Below are positions 23,286-32,628 of a stretch of DNA of 39,691 nt, in pieces (position 1 is the stretch's first letter; every line of letters starts with the position of its first letter). The notes beneath the pieces were generated by a model. It saw only the letters and a program-made list of their open reading frames with translations. It was not told the DNA's origin and made no database searches. Source of the DNA: Heliobacterium mobile. GTDB taxonomy: Bacteria > Bacillota > Desulfitobacteriia > Heliobacteriales > Heliobacteriaceae. The stretch spans positions 1-39,691 of the forward strand of contig NZ_WNKU01000030.1 of the NCBI RefSeq assembly GCF_009720735.1, given 5' to 3'. The position numbers and the translations under genes are program-made.

Positions 23286-24281
23286 CTATCTCCTGTCATA
23301 GTGAACATCGTCCGATAGGATGATGGAGAGGTTTCGCTCTGATTGTTCATCTCGTTTTCCATCTCGCAATCCGATTAAAATCATAGCAAGCATGATCAGA
23401 ACCCCTCCAGACCATTGCTCCCAGCCAGCATGTTCACCAAGCACCCAAACCGACAAGATCAAAGCAGTAAACGGCATCATGCCCGAAAAGGCAGCCGCCG
23501 TATAAGCACTACACCGTTTGATCCCGGCAAACCAGCATATGAACGACAGAGCCGTTACGATGGCCCCATACCAAGCTAACGCCGACCATTGCACGACGCC
23601 AATCTTCATCAGCGACGCTAGGGGTTGTTCATACATTGCAGGAACGAGGCACAGTCCGAGGGCCATTACTGAAACCAGTAAAGTTTGCACCGTCGGATCC
23701 AGGGGTTCCTTTTCTGCATGATCGGTCTTGAGTGAATTCATACGCGAAAATATATTGAACAAGGATTCGCTGGCCGCGGCGCAGAGAACCAGCATATTTC
23801 CCCAGAAATGTTCAGAAGCAAAATCACTCCCCTTTGCCAGAATTCCCTGCACTAGAAGGATCCCACCCACTGTGCAGAGAATCCCGGCAAAGGTTTTTTT
23901 GTTCGCCGGTTCTTTCAATGCACCCCAGGCAAGTATTGCCGTGATGGCAGGGGTAGCACCTGTCAATATTCCGGCTTCGGCGGCGCTGGTGTGCAAAAGT
24001 CCTTCCAGCAAGAACATCCGAAACAGGAATACCCCGAACAATGCCTGCAAAAGCAGCATCAACCATTGCTTTTTATCCATCGTTCCGATCGCTTGAGGTA
24101 ATTTTCTCCCGCAAAGCGGCGCAAGGCATAGTATGGCAAAAAACATACTCACGACGGTGATCGTAAAGGTCCCTATGTGGTGGGTCACAAAACGTGCCGT
24201 GACCACAGAGGTTCCGGCCAGGGTAAACGCACTGAAAAGGAAAAAGGCTCCCAGTAGATGCTCTATTTTGCTCTTTTCCAT
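23286..24281 (-). CDS. EamA (DMT-superfamily) transporter
   Basis: This is a 331-residue integral membrane protein with about ten hydrophobic segments in two EamA halves. Typical stretches are THHIGTFTITVVSMFFAILC, FRMFLLEGLLHTSAAEAGI and AAAFSGMMPFTALILSVWVLGE. DMT exporters move metabolites or drugs; the substrate is unknown. ATG 24281 follows GAGGGG on the minus strand. It is transcribed divergently from the MocR regulator, which is a likely controller. The gene converges on dbpA with only ~70 bases between and no clear terminator. A decayed paralogous copy lies at 20648-21176. Confidence 0.9.
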   Translation of the reverse strand: MEKSKIEHLLGAFFLFSAFTLAGTSVVTARFVTHHIGTFTITVVSMFFAILCLAPLCGRKLPQAIGTMDKKQWLMLLLQALFGVFLFRMFLLEGLLHTSAAEAGILTGATPAITAILAWGALKEPANKKTFAGILCTVGGILLVQGILAKGSDFASEHFWGNMLVLCAAASESLFNIFSRMNSLKTDHAEKEPLDPTVQTLLVSVMALGLCLVPAMYEQPLASLMKIGVVQWSALAWYGAIVTALSFICWFAGIKRCSAYTAAAFSGMMPFTALILSVWVLGEHAGWEQWSGGVLIMLAMILIGLRDGKRDEQSERNLSIILSDDVHYDRR

Positions 24282-24304
24282 ACACAGCCCCTCTTCTGCA
24301 ATCG

Positions 24305-24365
24305 GATTCTAAGGATCCATGGCTAGAATCATACAGGGCAAACTGGTATCCTAAAAGAGCCAGTT
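24305..24365. promoter_or_regulatory. operator region between EamA and mocR-like genes
   Basis: Two inverted repeats fill the divergent gap. GATTCTA (24305-24311) pairs with TAGAATC (24324-24330), and AACTGG (24341-24346) pairs with CCAGTT (24360-24365). They are candidate binding sites for the MocR-type regulator. Confidence 0.4.
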
Positions 24366-24400
24366 ATAAGCGATTGCTATCGGTCCAGTTGGAGGGTGCC

Positions 24401-25792
24401 ATGTGGGGAATTGAGTTGCGTCGAAGTGGCGATATTTCTTTGACGCGCCAGATCTATCAATCGCTCAAGGAGCAAATTACGAGGGGTTACATCCTATCGG
24501 GTGAAGCACTTCCTTCGACCCGTGAGCTGGCTAAACAGCTTGGGGTATCCCGGAATACGGTTTGCGAGGCCTATGAAATGCTGTTGGCTGAGGGGGATGT
24601 GGTCAGTAGCCAGGGTTCACCGACCCGAGTGGCCGAGGGGGTGTGCGTTGATCTGCCACCCCATGCAGAACCGATGGAAACACTAACACCCAGTACTCCG
24701 CCGATCCGAGCGAACTTTCAAACGGGGCAACCGGATTTGCGGCACTTTCCCCGGTTTCAGTGGTCCCAGCTCCTACGCAAAGCCTATGAGGAGATGCCGC
24801 TGGATCAGTTCGGGTATACAGGACCGGAGGGGCTGCCGAAGCTCCGTGAGGAAATCGCTGCATGGCTTTTTCGAAGCAAAGGCCTTACCGTTCGCTCCCA
24901 GGACATCTTCATCACGGCTGGCGCCACTCAGGCGCTGCACCTGATCTCCGAAATGCTCTGTCATCGTGCAAAGGGAATCATCATCGAGGATCCCTGTCAC
25001 ATGGGCATGCTGCGAGTGCTGCGGAGTAAAGAGGTGACCGTTTATCCAGTTCCAGTCGATGAGCATGGTCTTCAGACAGAGCAGCTTGAACCATGGAACG
25101 CCGGCGCTATTTATGTGACGCCGTCCCACCAGTTCCCCTTGGGTGGTATTCTACCTGCCAACCGGCGGGCTGTCTTAATTCGCTTTGCCCGAGAGAACCA
25201 TCTCTATATCATCGAGGATGATTATGACAGCGAGTTTCGCTACTGCGGTGAGCCGGTTGCTCCGCTTTACGCTATGGATCCACAGCGGGTCATCTATGTA
25301 GGTACTTTTAGCAAAATCCTGTTCCCGGCCTTGCGGGTGGGGTACGCGGTACTGCCTCCAACCCTTCATCGCCAGTGGAAGTATCTACGAACGCATACGG
25401 ATGTGCAAAGCCCGCCCTTTGAACAGGCCGCACTGGCCGAGTATTTGGGTTCACGCAAGCTGGACCGGCATGTACAGAAGATGCGGCGTTTATATGGAGA
25501 GCGGCGGAAGCTTCTTTTATCGTTACTGAAGGATACCTTTGGAACAGGATGGCGTCCATGGGGAGACGCGGCCGGATTGCATATTGCGCTCGCCTTTCAG
25601 GGATTCTACTTTGATCAAGAATTCATTCAACGAAGCAAGCAAGCGGGTATTTTCTGTACTTCCGTGGACGATCACAGCATTTGTAAAGGCAGGCATCTAG
25701 ATAAGCTGCTTTTAGGGTACGGACATCTCGAACCCGATGAGATTCGTAAGGGGATCTCGCTCCTGTATGAATTGATGAATGGACATACGTAG
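24401..25792 (+). CDS. MocR-family regulator (GntR HTH + aminotransferase-like domain)
   Basis: This is a 463-residue PLP-dependent transcription factor. Residues ~8-75 form a GntR winged helix with the recognition segment LPSTRELAKQLGVSRNTVCEAYEML. The rest is a fold-type I aminotransferase domain with ITAGATQALHL, EDPCHMG, IIEDDYDSEFRY and TFSKILFPALRVGY, whose Lys is expected to bind PLP. Relatives (PdxR, GabR) respond to PLP or amino compounds. ATG 24401 follows GGAGGG. The TTG at 24374 lacks a ribosome binding site. Divergence from the EamA transporter suggests that it controls that gene. Confidence 0.9.
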   Translation: MWGIELRRSGDISLTRQIYQSLKEQITRGYILSGEALPSTRELAKQLGVSRNTVCEAYEMLLAEGDVVSSQGSPTRVAEGVCVDLPPHAEPMETLTPSTPPIRANFQTGQPDLRHFPRFQWSQLLRKAYEEMPLDQFGYTGPEGLPKLREEIAAWLFRSKGLTVRSQDIFITAGATQALHLISEMLCHRAKGIIIEDPCHMGMLRVLRSKEVTVYPVPVDEHGLQTEQLEPWNAGAIYVTPSHQFPLGGILPANRRAVLIRFARENHLYIIEDDYDSEFRYCGEPVAPLYAMDPQRVIYVGTFSKILFPALRVGYAVLPPTLHRQWKYLRTHTDVQSPPFEQAALAEYLGSRKLDRHVQKMRRLYGERRKLLLSLLKDTFGTGWRPWGDAAGLHIALAFQGFYFDQEFIQRSKQAGIFCTSVDDHSICKGRHLDKLLLGYGHLEPDEIRKGISLLYELMNGHT

Positions 25793-26233
25793 AAAAGTAT
25801 CACCGCTGACAGCGAAAGTAGCCTTAACCTTTTGTATAAAATGCAAGGGGGGGTTACTTTAGAAATAAAGGGGAGCAGACGTCACGGTTTCCGCGGAATC
25901 TCAAAATGGCTTATTAGTGCAAGGGTTGATGGGGCTTAATTGCGTATTGAAGAGGTCAAGGAAGGGGTTTAAAGGGTAAATTTAATGAAATCCTAACAGG
26001 AACACCGTTATCAGATTATTCCAGCAACATTAGTAGAAAAAAGAAGGATTTTCACAAAAAATATAGAACGGTGACGAATAACAAGTATTACATTTAGATC
26101 GATTTTGAGAGGGCGTGGTGACCTAACGAAAGAAGGGAAAATTGAATAGACGTACGGTTCAACAAACTTGGATTTTGGGTGACAGAGTAAGCGTTCATAA
26201 CATTCGAAAAATAGCTGAAAGAAGATGGTCTAC
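25793..26233. other. intergenic region with a diverged terminator-like repeat
   Basis: No gene is visible in these ~440 bases. Near the left end, TATCACCGCT and GCCTTAACCTTTTG (25821-25834), paired imperfectly with CAAGGGGGGGTTAC, form a degenerate copy of the yjdM terminator repeat. The rest is AT-leaning and without clear signals; the promoter of the following chemoreceptor must lie here but is not obvious. Confidence 0.5.
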
Positions 26234-27958
26234 TTGAATCTTCAAAATCTAAGAATCGGTAAGAAACTCTATTTGGGATTTGGACTTGTTACTTTAATTA
26301 TGCTGTCCGTCATCGGTTTCGCTTATATCCAGTTTGTTGCTGAGTCTGATGCCGTCGCGATTAATGTCCATACATATGAGGTTATAGGAGAAGCCGACGC
26401 CATTTTAACCAGCTTAGTCAATATGGAAACGGGTGAACGCGGGTTCGCACTCACTGGAAAAGAAGAATTTTTGGAACCGTATAATAATGGTAAGAGCGGT
26501 TTCCAACAAAATTATGACAGGATCAAACAGCTTACCTCCGATAATCCTAAACAACAAGAACGACTCGTGAACCTGCTGCAACAAGAGAAAGAATGGCTGG
26601 CGAACGAGTCAGATCGTTTGATTGAACTACGGCGCCAAGTGGGCACCGGACAAGTGAAAATGGAAGAGGTCATGGCCTTTGTTCAAGCGGGAAAAGGTAA
26701 GCAGAGCATGGATGGCATGCGTAAGCTACTTGCGGACATAAAAGCGGAGGAAAGCAGCCTCTTGGCCAAACGTTCCGAAGCACTTCATCAAGGGGAGATG
26801 AAGACCAAAATTACCTTGGTCGGTGGAAGTGCCGTTGGTTTAGTGCTTGCCGCGTTTTTTGCTTTTTTGATCACTCGAGGAATTACCAAACCAGTCAACC
26901 TGTTATATGGAGAACTGACAAAGCTGGCCCAAAGCGGCGGCGATCTTAGGCAAGAAATACACGTCGATACCAAAGATGAGATTGGTGATCTAGCGAATGC
27001 GATCAATCAATTTTTAGCCGATCTCAGGGGCATCATGATCCAAGTGCTCCATAGCGCCGAGAATGTCTCTGCCTCTACCTCTGAATTAACGACCAGTGCC
27101 GGCCAATCGGCGCAGGCGTCCAATCAGGTGGCGGCTTCTATCACCGAAGTGGCGCAAGGGGCCGATATGCAGGTAAAAGCCGTCAGTGAAGCCTCGGCGG
27201 TCATCGAGCAAATGTCTGCAGGGATTCAGCAGATGGCGGCCAATGCCAATGCCGTGTCCGGCATGGCAGAAAAAACAGCTAAAGCGGCTACAGAAGGGAA
27301 TAAAGCGGTAAGCAATGCTACGACTCAAATGAACAGCATTGAAAAGTCCGTATCCAGTTCCACGCAGGTGGTCTCAAAACTCGGTGAACGTTCGAATGAG
27401 ATTGGGCAAATCGTCGCTACGATTTCCGGGATCGCAGGTCAGACGAACCTATTGGCACTGAATGCGGCGATTGAGGCTGCTCGCGCCGGTGAACAAGGTA
27501 AGGGATTTGCCGTCGTCGCAGAGGAAGTACGTAAACTGGCTGAACAGTCCCAAGAAGCGGCCAAGCAAATTGCCGATTTAATCTCGGAGATACAGGCCGA
27601 GACGAGTAATGCAGTGTCCGCCATGAACGAGGGAAGTCGAGAAGTGAAAATCGGAACTGATGTGATGAACAGTGCCGGAAAGGCGTTCAGGGAGATCGTC
27701 TCGCTCATCGATCAAGTTTCGTCCCAAGTCAGCGAGATTTCGGCAGCCACCCAGCAGATGGCATCGGGAAGCCAGCAAATCGTTTCGTCAGTGAGGGAGA
27801 TTGACCGGTTTAGCAAGGACGCTGCGGCTCAAACGCAAACGGTTTCGGCAGCAACGGAAGAGCAGTCCGCGACCATCGAGCAGATCGCTTCCTCTAGTAA
27901 AGAGTTGCAGAAAATGGCGGAGGACTTAAAGGCTACCGTCGGTAAGTTCAAGGTCTAA
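26234..27958 (+). CDS. methyl-accepting chemotaxis protein with CHASE3-like sensor
   Basis: This is a chemoreceptor of about 574 residues. Membrane segment 1 (about 12-32) is followed by an outer helical sensor of CHASE3 type ([22 protein letters not shown] is its hallmark), membrane segment 2 (about 187-207), a HAMP linker beginning [20 protein letters not shown], and the long signalling coiled coil. The CheA/CheW-contact tip is [20 protein letters not shown]. The N-terminus [12 protein letters not shown] from TTG 26234 is typical and gives AGAAG a 9-base spacing. The ATG at 26225 would stand directly against that site. The ligand is unknown. A hairpin follows at 27966-27999. Confidence 0.9.
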   Translation: MNLQNLRIGKKLYLGFGLVTLIMLSVIGFAYIQFVAESDAVAINVHTYEVIGEADAILTSLVNMETGERGFALTGKEEFLEPYNNGKSGFQQNYDRIKQLTSDNPKQQERLVNLLQQEKEWLANESDRLIELRRQVGTGQVKMEEVMAFVQAGKGKQSMDGMRKLLADIKAEESSLLAKRSEALHQGEMKTKITLVGGSAVGLVLAAFFAFLITRGITKPVNLLYGELTKLAQSGGDLRQEIHVDTKDEIGDLANAINQFLADLRGIMIQVLHSAENVSASTSELTTSAGQSAQASNQVAASITEVAQGADMQVKAVSEASAVIEQMSAGIQQMAANANAVSGMAEKTAKAATEGNKAVSNATTQMNSIEKSVSSSTQVVSKLGERSNEIGQIVATISGIAGQTNLLALNAAIEAARAGEQGKGFAVVAEEVRKLAEQSQEAAKQIADLISEIQAETSNAVSAMNEGSREVKIGTDVMNSAGKAFREIVSLIDQVSSQVSEISAATQQMASGSQQIVSSVREIDRFSKDAAAQTQTVSAATEEQSATIEQIASSSKELQKMAEDLKATVGKFKV

Positions 27959-27965
27959 TACAAAG

Positions 27966-27999
27966 GGAAAGACGGTTTCAGCGATGAAGCCGTCTTTCC
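27966..27999. terminator. hairpin terminator after the CHASE3 chemoreceptor
   Basis: GGAAAGACGGTTTCA (27966-27980) pairs with TGAAGCCGTCTTTCC (27985-27999) with one mismatch-type pair. The T run is short. It may serve both converging genes. Confidence 0.65.
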
Positions 28000-28061
28000 T
28001 CATTCCAGGGCAATGATAGCGATGGAATTTTTAGTCTTCAGCCAACGGAAAAGACAATCAT

Positions 28062-28709
28062 TTAGAAAAGTTGATTCAGTAATCGGGTATCCATCATATT
28101 GGTATCGATGGGACAAGTTTTAGAATCGCGCCCATACTGCCATGCCCAGACATTCCCGTTGCAGTCGGGTCTGTTTGGAGAAAAGCCGGGAGCATCTTGC
28201 GGGCCCGTCACGGTTATTTCCGGTTGCGCACTCCATAAGGCTGTCTCATAACCGACACGGCCGTCTTTTTTTACGGCTCGACAATAGGCGTCGCTAAAGG
28301 GTCCTCGGATGGGGTCATGATAGATGCCCGATTTATAGCCGGAAATCCGAATGGTATCGACCCAACCACGGATCCAGGCTTCATTGATTCGAAAATAGTG
28401 TTCGATATTGGCAAAGAGAAAGGTTCCCTGGGTAACCCCTAATCGTTCTGCATTCTCGACAGCTACTCGGGCCACGTTTTTTCCATTTTCATAACCTAGT
28501 GCTTCACGAAAATCATTATAGATGGGTAAGATTTTGATATTTTGGCCGCGGAGAAAAGAAATTTCTTCGTTCGTCAATCCACTGGCGACACGAGGAACAG
28601 TAGAGAGGTACCTTCCCCAAAAACGTGGCTTTCCGAAATTATTCATCACGCATTGAAGCAATTGATCATCCGCTGGGGAGGCCGAGTCGACACCCCATGC
28701 ATATGCCAT
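28062..28709 (-). CDS. DUF1906 glycoside-hydrolase-like protein
   Basis: This is a 215-residue protein of the DUF1906 (Rv2525c-like) group, a TIM-barrel fold related to glycoside hydrolase family 25. It starts AYAWGVDSASPADDQ and has GKPRFWGRYLS, IKILPIYNDF, FLFANIEHYF, SGYKSGIYHDPIRG and a final WAWQYG. Such proteins are often found in spore-formers and may act on cell-wall or spore polymers, but activity is unproven. No signal peptide is seen. ATG 28709 follows GGAGGTG on the minus strand. Confidence 0.82.
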   Translation of the reverse strand: MAYAWGVDSASPADDQLLQCVMNNFGKPRFWGRYLSTVPRVASGLTNEEISFLRGQNIKILPIYNDFREALGYENGKNVARVAVENAERLGVTQGTFLFANIEHYFRINEAWIRGWVDTIRISGYKSGIYHDPIRGPFSDAYCRAVKKDGRVGYETALWSAQPEITVTGPQDAPGFSPNRPDCNGNVWAWQYGRDSKTCPIDTNMMDTRLLNQLF

Positions 28710-28908
28710 GAGAACACCTCCATGTTATACAGCATATGTAGGGCTTTTCAGCTTGGTTTGGACTATTTTCGAATGAAAAGAAGAGATCCCAAATCGAGAA
28801 TAAGCGATTATACTAGTGCTAACCAACTATGGCGATTATCGTGTACTGCAGCTTTTATGTGTAAAGAGCACACCCGTATATCGATGAGTGGAAAAGGAGG
28901 GCCCGGTC

Positions 28909-29439
28909 ATGGATGAATTGAAATACCCTATCGGTCGCTTTGATTTTTCGCAAGAGGTCTCGGATGAACAAATTCCTGGTCTTGTTGCCCAAATTGAGGC
29001 GTTGCCAGAGTTGCTGCGCAAGTCAGTGGAAGGCTTATCGGAAGAGCAAATGGACGCTTCCTATCGACCCGGGGGATGGACCCTTCGTCAAGTCATTCAT
29101 CATGTCGCCGACAGTCATATGAACTCCTTTGTCCGGTTCAAATTGGCCTTGACGGAAGACAGCCCTACGATAAAACCGTATGACGAGGCGAAGTGGGCTG
29201 AACTCGACGATGCTGTTCATGTACCAGCGGACGTTTCTCTTCAACTGATCGATTCTTTACATAAGCGGTGGGTTCGGTTACTTTGCTCGCTGACCCCTGC
29301 TCAACTGGACGCCGTATTTCGCCACCCGGAAATCGGGGACGTCAGTCTTCGCAAAGCCATCGGTCTTTACGCATGGCACGGGAATCATCATCTTGGACAC
29401 ATTCAAGCTTTCAAAAAACGGAACGGTCTTGGCCTATAA
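28909..29439 (+). CDS. DinB/YfiT-family putative metal-dependent hydrolase (BstA-like)
   Basis: This is a 176-residue four-helix DinB-superfamily protein of the YfiT/BstA branch. The N-terminal YPIGRFDF is a family marker. The three metal-binding histidines are expected in IHHVADSH and HGNHHLGH. BstA relatives conjugate bacillithiol to electrophiles; whether this organism makes bacillithiol is unknown. ATG 28909 follows AAGGAGG at 28894-28900; the upstream ATG at 28888 would lie before it. The long hairpin at 29483-29536 probably ends the transcript. Confidence 0.87.
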   Translation: MDELKYPIGRFDFSQEVSDEQIPGLVAQIEALPELLRKSVEGLSEEQMDASYRPGGWTLRQVIHHVADSHMNSFVRFKLALTEDSPTIKPYDEAKWAELDDAVHVPADVSLQLIDSLHKRWVRLLCSLTPAQLDAVFRHPEIGDVSLRKAIGLYAWHGNHHLGHIQAFKKRNGLGL

Positions 29440-29482
29440 AGGGGTTTACAAAAGTCAAGTCCGAGCAAATCAAACCATTACC

Positions 29483-29536
29483 GGGCATTCGTGAAACACC
29501 TCTGTATAAAAGGACGAAGGTGCCTCGCGAATGCCC
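29483..29536 (+). terminator. long two-part hairpin after the YfiT gene
   Basis: GGGCATTCG (29483-29491) pairs with CGAATGCCC (29528-29536), and inside it CACCT (29497-29501) pairs with AGGTG (29518-29522). AATTTATTT follows. It may be a terminator or part of a small structured RNA. Confidence 0.5.
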
Positions 29537-29695
29537 AATTTATTTGTAACCTTCCAAAAAGGCATTGCGCTACGATAAGGGGTATGTACCCTAAAAAGAA
29601 CCATTGCCTTGATAAAAAATCATTTACCTTAAAAAGAATCTTTAAGATGTAGCAACCAGGTAACCTGATAGAAGTTACAGGGAGCGATGATTCCG

Positions 29696-30301
29696 ATGAA
29701 TTTGATCTTGGAAACAGACGATCTGGACGAGTATCGTAAGTCTTCGGACGTTATCGACTATCAAATCACTGCCATAAGAGAAAGGGCTATACGGATTACC
29801 GAGGGAATTCAAGACGAACTAGATATCGTTCGCGCCGTATATCACTTTGTCAGAGATGAAATCGCACACTCCGCAGACATTCAAGGAACCGTAGTGACTT
29901 GCAAAGCGTCGGAAGTGCTGGAACATCGACAAGGGATTTGCTATGCCAAAGCGCACTTACTGGCGGCACTGCTTCGTAGTTTAGGCATACCTACGGGCTT
30001 TTGCTATCAGAAGCTCGTCTTAGATGATGAAGACAAGCCCTGGTTGGTATTGCACGGGTTGAATGCCGTGTACATACAGAGTCTAGAGAAATGGATCCGG
30101 CTCGATGCTCGGGGAAATAAAGCCGGCGTCACGGCCGAGTTTTCCACGGACGACGAAAAGTTAGCCTTTGAGGTGCGAACCGAACTGGGGGAAGAAGAGG
30201 ACCCCATGATTTATGTAAGTCCCAGCACGAACGCCATTCAAGCTCTCATACACTGGAAGACCGTAGAGGAACTATTGGCCCATTTGCCACCAGAGGTATA
30301 A
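29696..30301 (+). CDS. transglutaminase-like cysteine protease domain protein
   Basis: This is a ~201-residue protein with a transglutaminase/papain-like core. The catalytic Cys lies in HRQGICYAKAHLLAALLRSLGIP, His in WLVLHGLNAVY and Asp in WIRLDARG. Upstream comes the typical AVYHFVRDEI. Bacterial members mostly act as peptidases or amidases. No signal peptide is visible, so it should be cytoplasmic. GGGAG is too close to the ATG at 29687, so ATG 29696 is preferred, but the start is uncertain by three codons. A palindrome GGGTA-TG-TACCC lies upstream at 29580-29591. Confidence 0.87.
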   Translation: MNLILETDDLDEYRKSSDVIDYQITAIRERAIRITEGIQDELDIVRAVYHFVRDEIAHSADIQGTVVTCKASEVLEHRQGICYAKAHLLAALLRSLGIPTGFCYQKLVLDDEDKPWLVLHGLNAVYIQSLEKWIRLDARGNKAGVTAEFSTDDEKLAFEVRTELGEEEDPMIYVSPSTNAIQALIHWKTVEELLAHLPPEV

Positions 30302-30432
30302 GCGGAGTGTGTATAAAAGAATAGGTGAATATAGACAAAAAGTATGAACGGTATACGAAAAGACCAGCATAACGAACGACCAGTATAAGGAAAGGCCCGT
30401 AAATATGATGGGTGAAACTGGAGGGCAGAGCT

Positions 30433-31110
30433 GTGTTTCAAGGATTTTCAACCGAGACGATTCGTTTTCTCGCCGATCTGAGAGCGAACAACAACAAAGA
30501 ATGGTTTGAAGTAAACCGGGGCCGCTATAAACAGCACTTGATGGAACCACTCCAGGACATGGTCCTCGCTCTCGCTCCATGCATGAAGTCTATCGATTTG
30601 TTAATAGAAACAAACCCGAAGCGATGTATCTCCAGAATCAACCGGGATACCCGCTTTTCCAAAGACAAAAGCCCCTACCGGGCCAATATGTGGGTCTCTC
30701 TCAAAAGAAACTACAAGGATTGGAAGACAGAGCCGGTTTTCTTTTTTGAGCTATTCCCCGACTATTATCGGTATGGCATGGGCTTTTACTGCATCCCGAA
30801 GGAAACCCTATATGAAATACGCGGTCTGATCGACGGTCAAGATAAAGCCTTTTTAAAGGCACATTCTCTGTATAAAGGGCAAGGAACCTTTAGTCTAGAA
30901 GGCGAGAAATATAAACGAATCCTTAATCCCAATCTGCCTGATGAGTGGAAAGAATGGTACCAACGAAAAGATATTTACTTCGTCTGCAACAAAAATGTTG
31001 ATGAGGGCCTGTTCCGGTCTGACTTGATTCGGGAATTGGCCGATGGTTTTGGAACGTTGGCACCGATATATCACTTCTTCTTGAATTTGAGGAGTCTAGG
31101 GGCAAAGTGA
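30433..31110 (+). CDS. DUF2461 family protein
   Basis: This is a 225-residue protein of the DUF2461 (TIGR02453) family. The signature parts are MFQGFSTETIRFLADLRANNNKEWFE at the start, ISRINRDTRFSKDKSPYRANMWVSL in the middle and FFFELFPDYYRYGMGFY after it. The function of the family is not established. GTG 30433 follows GGAGGG by seven bases and gives the standard N-terminus; the GTG at 30412 has no ribosome binding site. A strong terminator follows at 31162-31207. Confidence 0.85.
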   Translation: MFQGFSTETIRFLADLRANNNKEWFEVNRGRYKQHLMEPLQDMVLALAPCMKSIDLLIETNPKRCISRINRDTRFSKDKSPYRANMWVSLKRNYKDWKTEPVFFFELFPDYYRYGMGFYCIPKETLYEIRGLIDGQDKAFLKAHSLYKGQGTFSLEGEKYKRILNPNLPDEWKEWYQRKDIYFVCNKNVDEGLFRSDLIRELADGFGTLAPIYHFFLNLRSLGAK

Positions 31111-31161
31111 GAGTTAACATGAAAAGGTACGTGTACATACGAGATTGTGTGCAGGAGGACG

Positions 31162-31207
31162 AAAGCGCCCCAAGAATGAATAGATAATCATTCTTGGGGC
31201 GCTTTTT
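31162..31207. terminator. strong bidirectional terminator
   Basis: AAAGCGCCCCAAGAATGA (31162-31179) pairs perfectly with TCATTCTTGGGGCGCTTT (31188-31205) and T residues follow. It separates the converging DUF2461 and MarR-family genes. Confidence 0.92.
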
Positions 31208-31214
31208 GTTTTAC

Positions 31215-31679
31215 CTATCTGTGGACGGAGGGCAGTCTGTTAAGCAAGGTCTTTAACTGTCCCCGTAAAGAGATGGCCTCCTCCACGGATATGGGCATGT
31301 TGCAAAAAGCTTTTTGAAGTGTCTCATAAGCGGCTTTTTTTAGTTCTTGTCCCTGCTCCGTTAACCGAATGAAGATGTGCCGCTCATCCTCTTGGCTGCG
31401 CTGCCGGAACAATAGCCCGGCAGCTTCCATTTTTTTTAGCAGAGGTGTTAGTGTCCCGGAGTCGAGGTAAAGGCGCTCACCGAGCTCCTTTAGGTTGATG
31501 TCGTCTTTTTCCCAGAGCACTAATAAAACCACATACTGCGTATAGGTTAGACCGAGTTCCGCTAAAAAAGGCCGGTATATGCGGATGATCTCCTTTGAAC
31601 AGGCGTAAATGGTAAAACAGAGTTGATTATCTAACTTTAACAGTTCATCTCGATCCATTTTTATAGTCACACTCTCCAT
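31215..31679 (-). CDS. MarR-family regulator, OhrR-like
   Basis: This is a 154-residue winged-helix regulator. LDNQLCFTIYACSKEI near the N-terminus carries the Cys that in OhrR senses organic hydroperoxides, and LTYTQYVVLLVLWE, LGERLYLDSGTLTPLLKKME and the wing QEDERHIFIRLTEQG are OhrR/MarR-like. It is the second gene after an EFR1 flavodoxin-ferredoxin on the same strand, about 93 bases downstream, so it may control that pair itself through the inverted repeat at 32629-32655. A later start at 31658 (MDRDELL) is also possible. Confidence 0.87.
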   Translation of the reverse strand: MESVTIKMDRDELLKLDNQLCFTIYACSKEIIRIYRPFLAELGLTYTQYVVLLVLWEKDDINLKELGERLYLDSGTLTPLLKKMEAAGLLFRQRSQEDERHIFIRLTEQGQELKKAAYETLQKAFCNMPISVEEAISLRGQLKTLLNRLPSVHR

Positions 31680-31772
31680 GAGGATTGCGAGTCCAGTAAG
31701 GGAAAGGGCTACACTTAAACATCATATCCTTTATTCCAATAATGGCACCCTGCCCGTCAGGAGCAAGGGAGT

Positions 31773-32558
31773 CTATTTTGAATGGATGATATCGAGGGCG
31801 GACACCTTTGGATGATGATACCGCTTTCTTCCCTTCGTCCTTCCGCCATACTCTATACTTTTTGCAGGACAGAAGTGGAGGCAAGCCAGACACTCTTGAC
31901 AGTTTTCCAGCCACAGAGGCTTGTTATCTTTCATATGGATATTGTTTACCGGACAAACCTTCTCACAAATACCGCATGATGTGCAGGAGGATGCACATGT
32001 AAACTTCTGGTGCACGTGAGGAAGCTGATGATTCTTCCAGTACTTGTGAAAGGCCTTAAGTGGTGCCCAGAAAGGTTCCGCCTCGCGGAACGGTTTTGCT
32101 GACAAGAGTGCGCTTGTGATTTCCTGAATTTTCAGGTCAGCCTTCGCGAGCTTCTGATGCGTTTTTTCGGTCGGCGGAATGTCAGAGAGGGGAATATAAC
32201 TCGAAATCATTGCCACGTGGAAAGCAGCGTCCAGACTCCTGCCTTTCTGACCGAAAAGGTCGTCGACTTGGTGAAGTGCACTGCTCGAAAGACGCCCCAC
32301 ACCACTGGTGACGATGACAAAAGAGTACGTAACCTTCTCCATGCGGATTTTCCGAATAAAGTCACTGACCATGGGGGGGATGCCAAAATAGTGCAAGGGG
32401 AAAACAAAGCCGACCATTTCAGAATCAGCGGTGATTGTTTCGTACTGGCGCAGGCTCGGTATGGACAAGAGATCGCATTCACCTAGTTTCTCAGCGATGG
32501 ACTTAGATACATGGAGCGAGTTTCCCGTTGCGGAAAAGTAATAAATTGTTCGCTTCAT
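31773..32558 (-). CDS. EFR1-type flavodoxin-ferredoxin fusion protein
   Basis: This is a 261-residue electron carrier. The N-terminal ~150 residues form a flavodoxin domain (YYFSATGNSLHVSKSIAEKLG binds FMN phosphate; FPLHYFGIPP and VTSGVG follow). The C-terminal part holds two [4Fe-4S] ferredoxin motifs, CTSCGICEKVCPV and CQECLACLHFCPAKSIEYGGRTKG. It should pass electrons between low-potential partners in the cytoplasm, typical of anaerobes. ATG 32558 follows AAAGGGTG. It is probably co-transcribed with the OhrR-like gene downstream, which fits a redox-stress unit. Confidence 0.9.
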   Translation of the reverse strand: MKRTIYYFSATGNSLHVSKSIAEKLGECDLLSIPSLRQYETITADSEMVGFVFPLHYFGIPPMVSDFIRKIRMEKVTYSFVIVTSGVGRLSSSALHQVDDLFGQKGRSLDAAFHVAMISSYIPLSDIPPTEKTHQKLAKADLKIQEITSALLSAKPFREAEPFWAPLKAFHKYWKNHQLPHVHQKFTCASSCTSCGICEKVCPVNNIHMKDNKPLWLENCQECLACLHFCPAKSIEYGGRTKGRKRYHHPKVSALDIIHSK

Positions 32559-32628
32559 AGTTGCACCCTTTCTATCATATTGTTGCTAACGGCAGCTTAC
32601 CTTAATGAAGGGTAATAAATTGAATTTT

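Noticed and set aside
29268-29549. Open frame overlapping the end of the YfiT gene and the long hairpin
   Set aside because: Most of it is the YfiT gene in another frame, and its tail is the hairpin.
29580-29591. GGGTA-TG-TACCC as a second CsoR-type operator
   Set aside because: The half-sites point the opposite way from ATACCC-N5-GGGTAT, so I do not equate the two.
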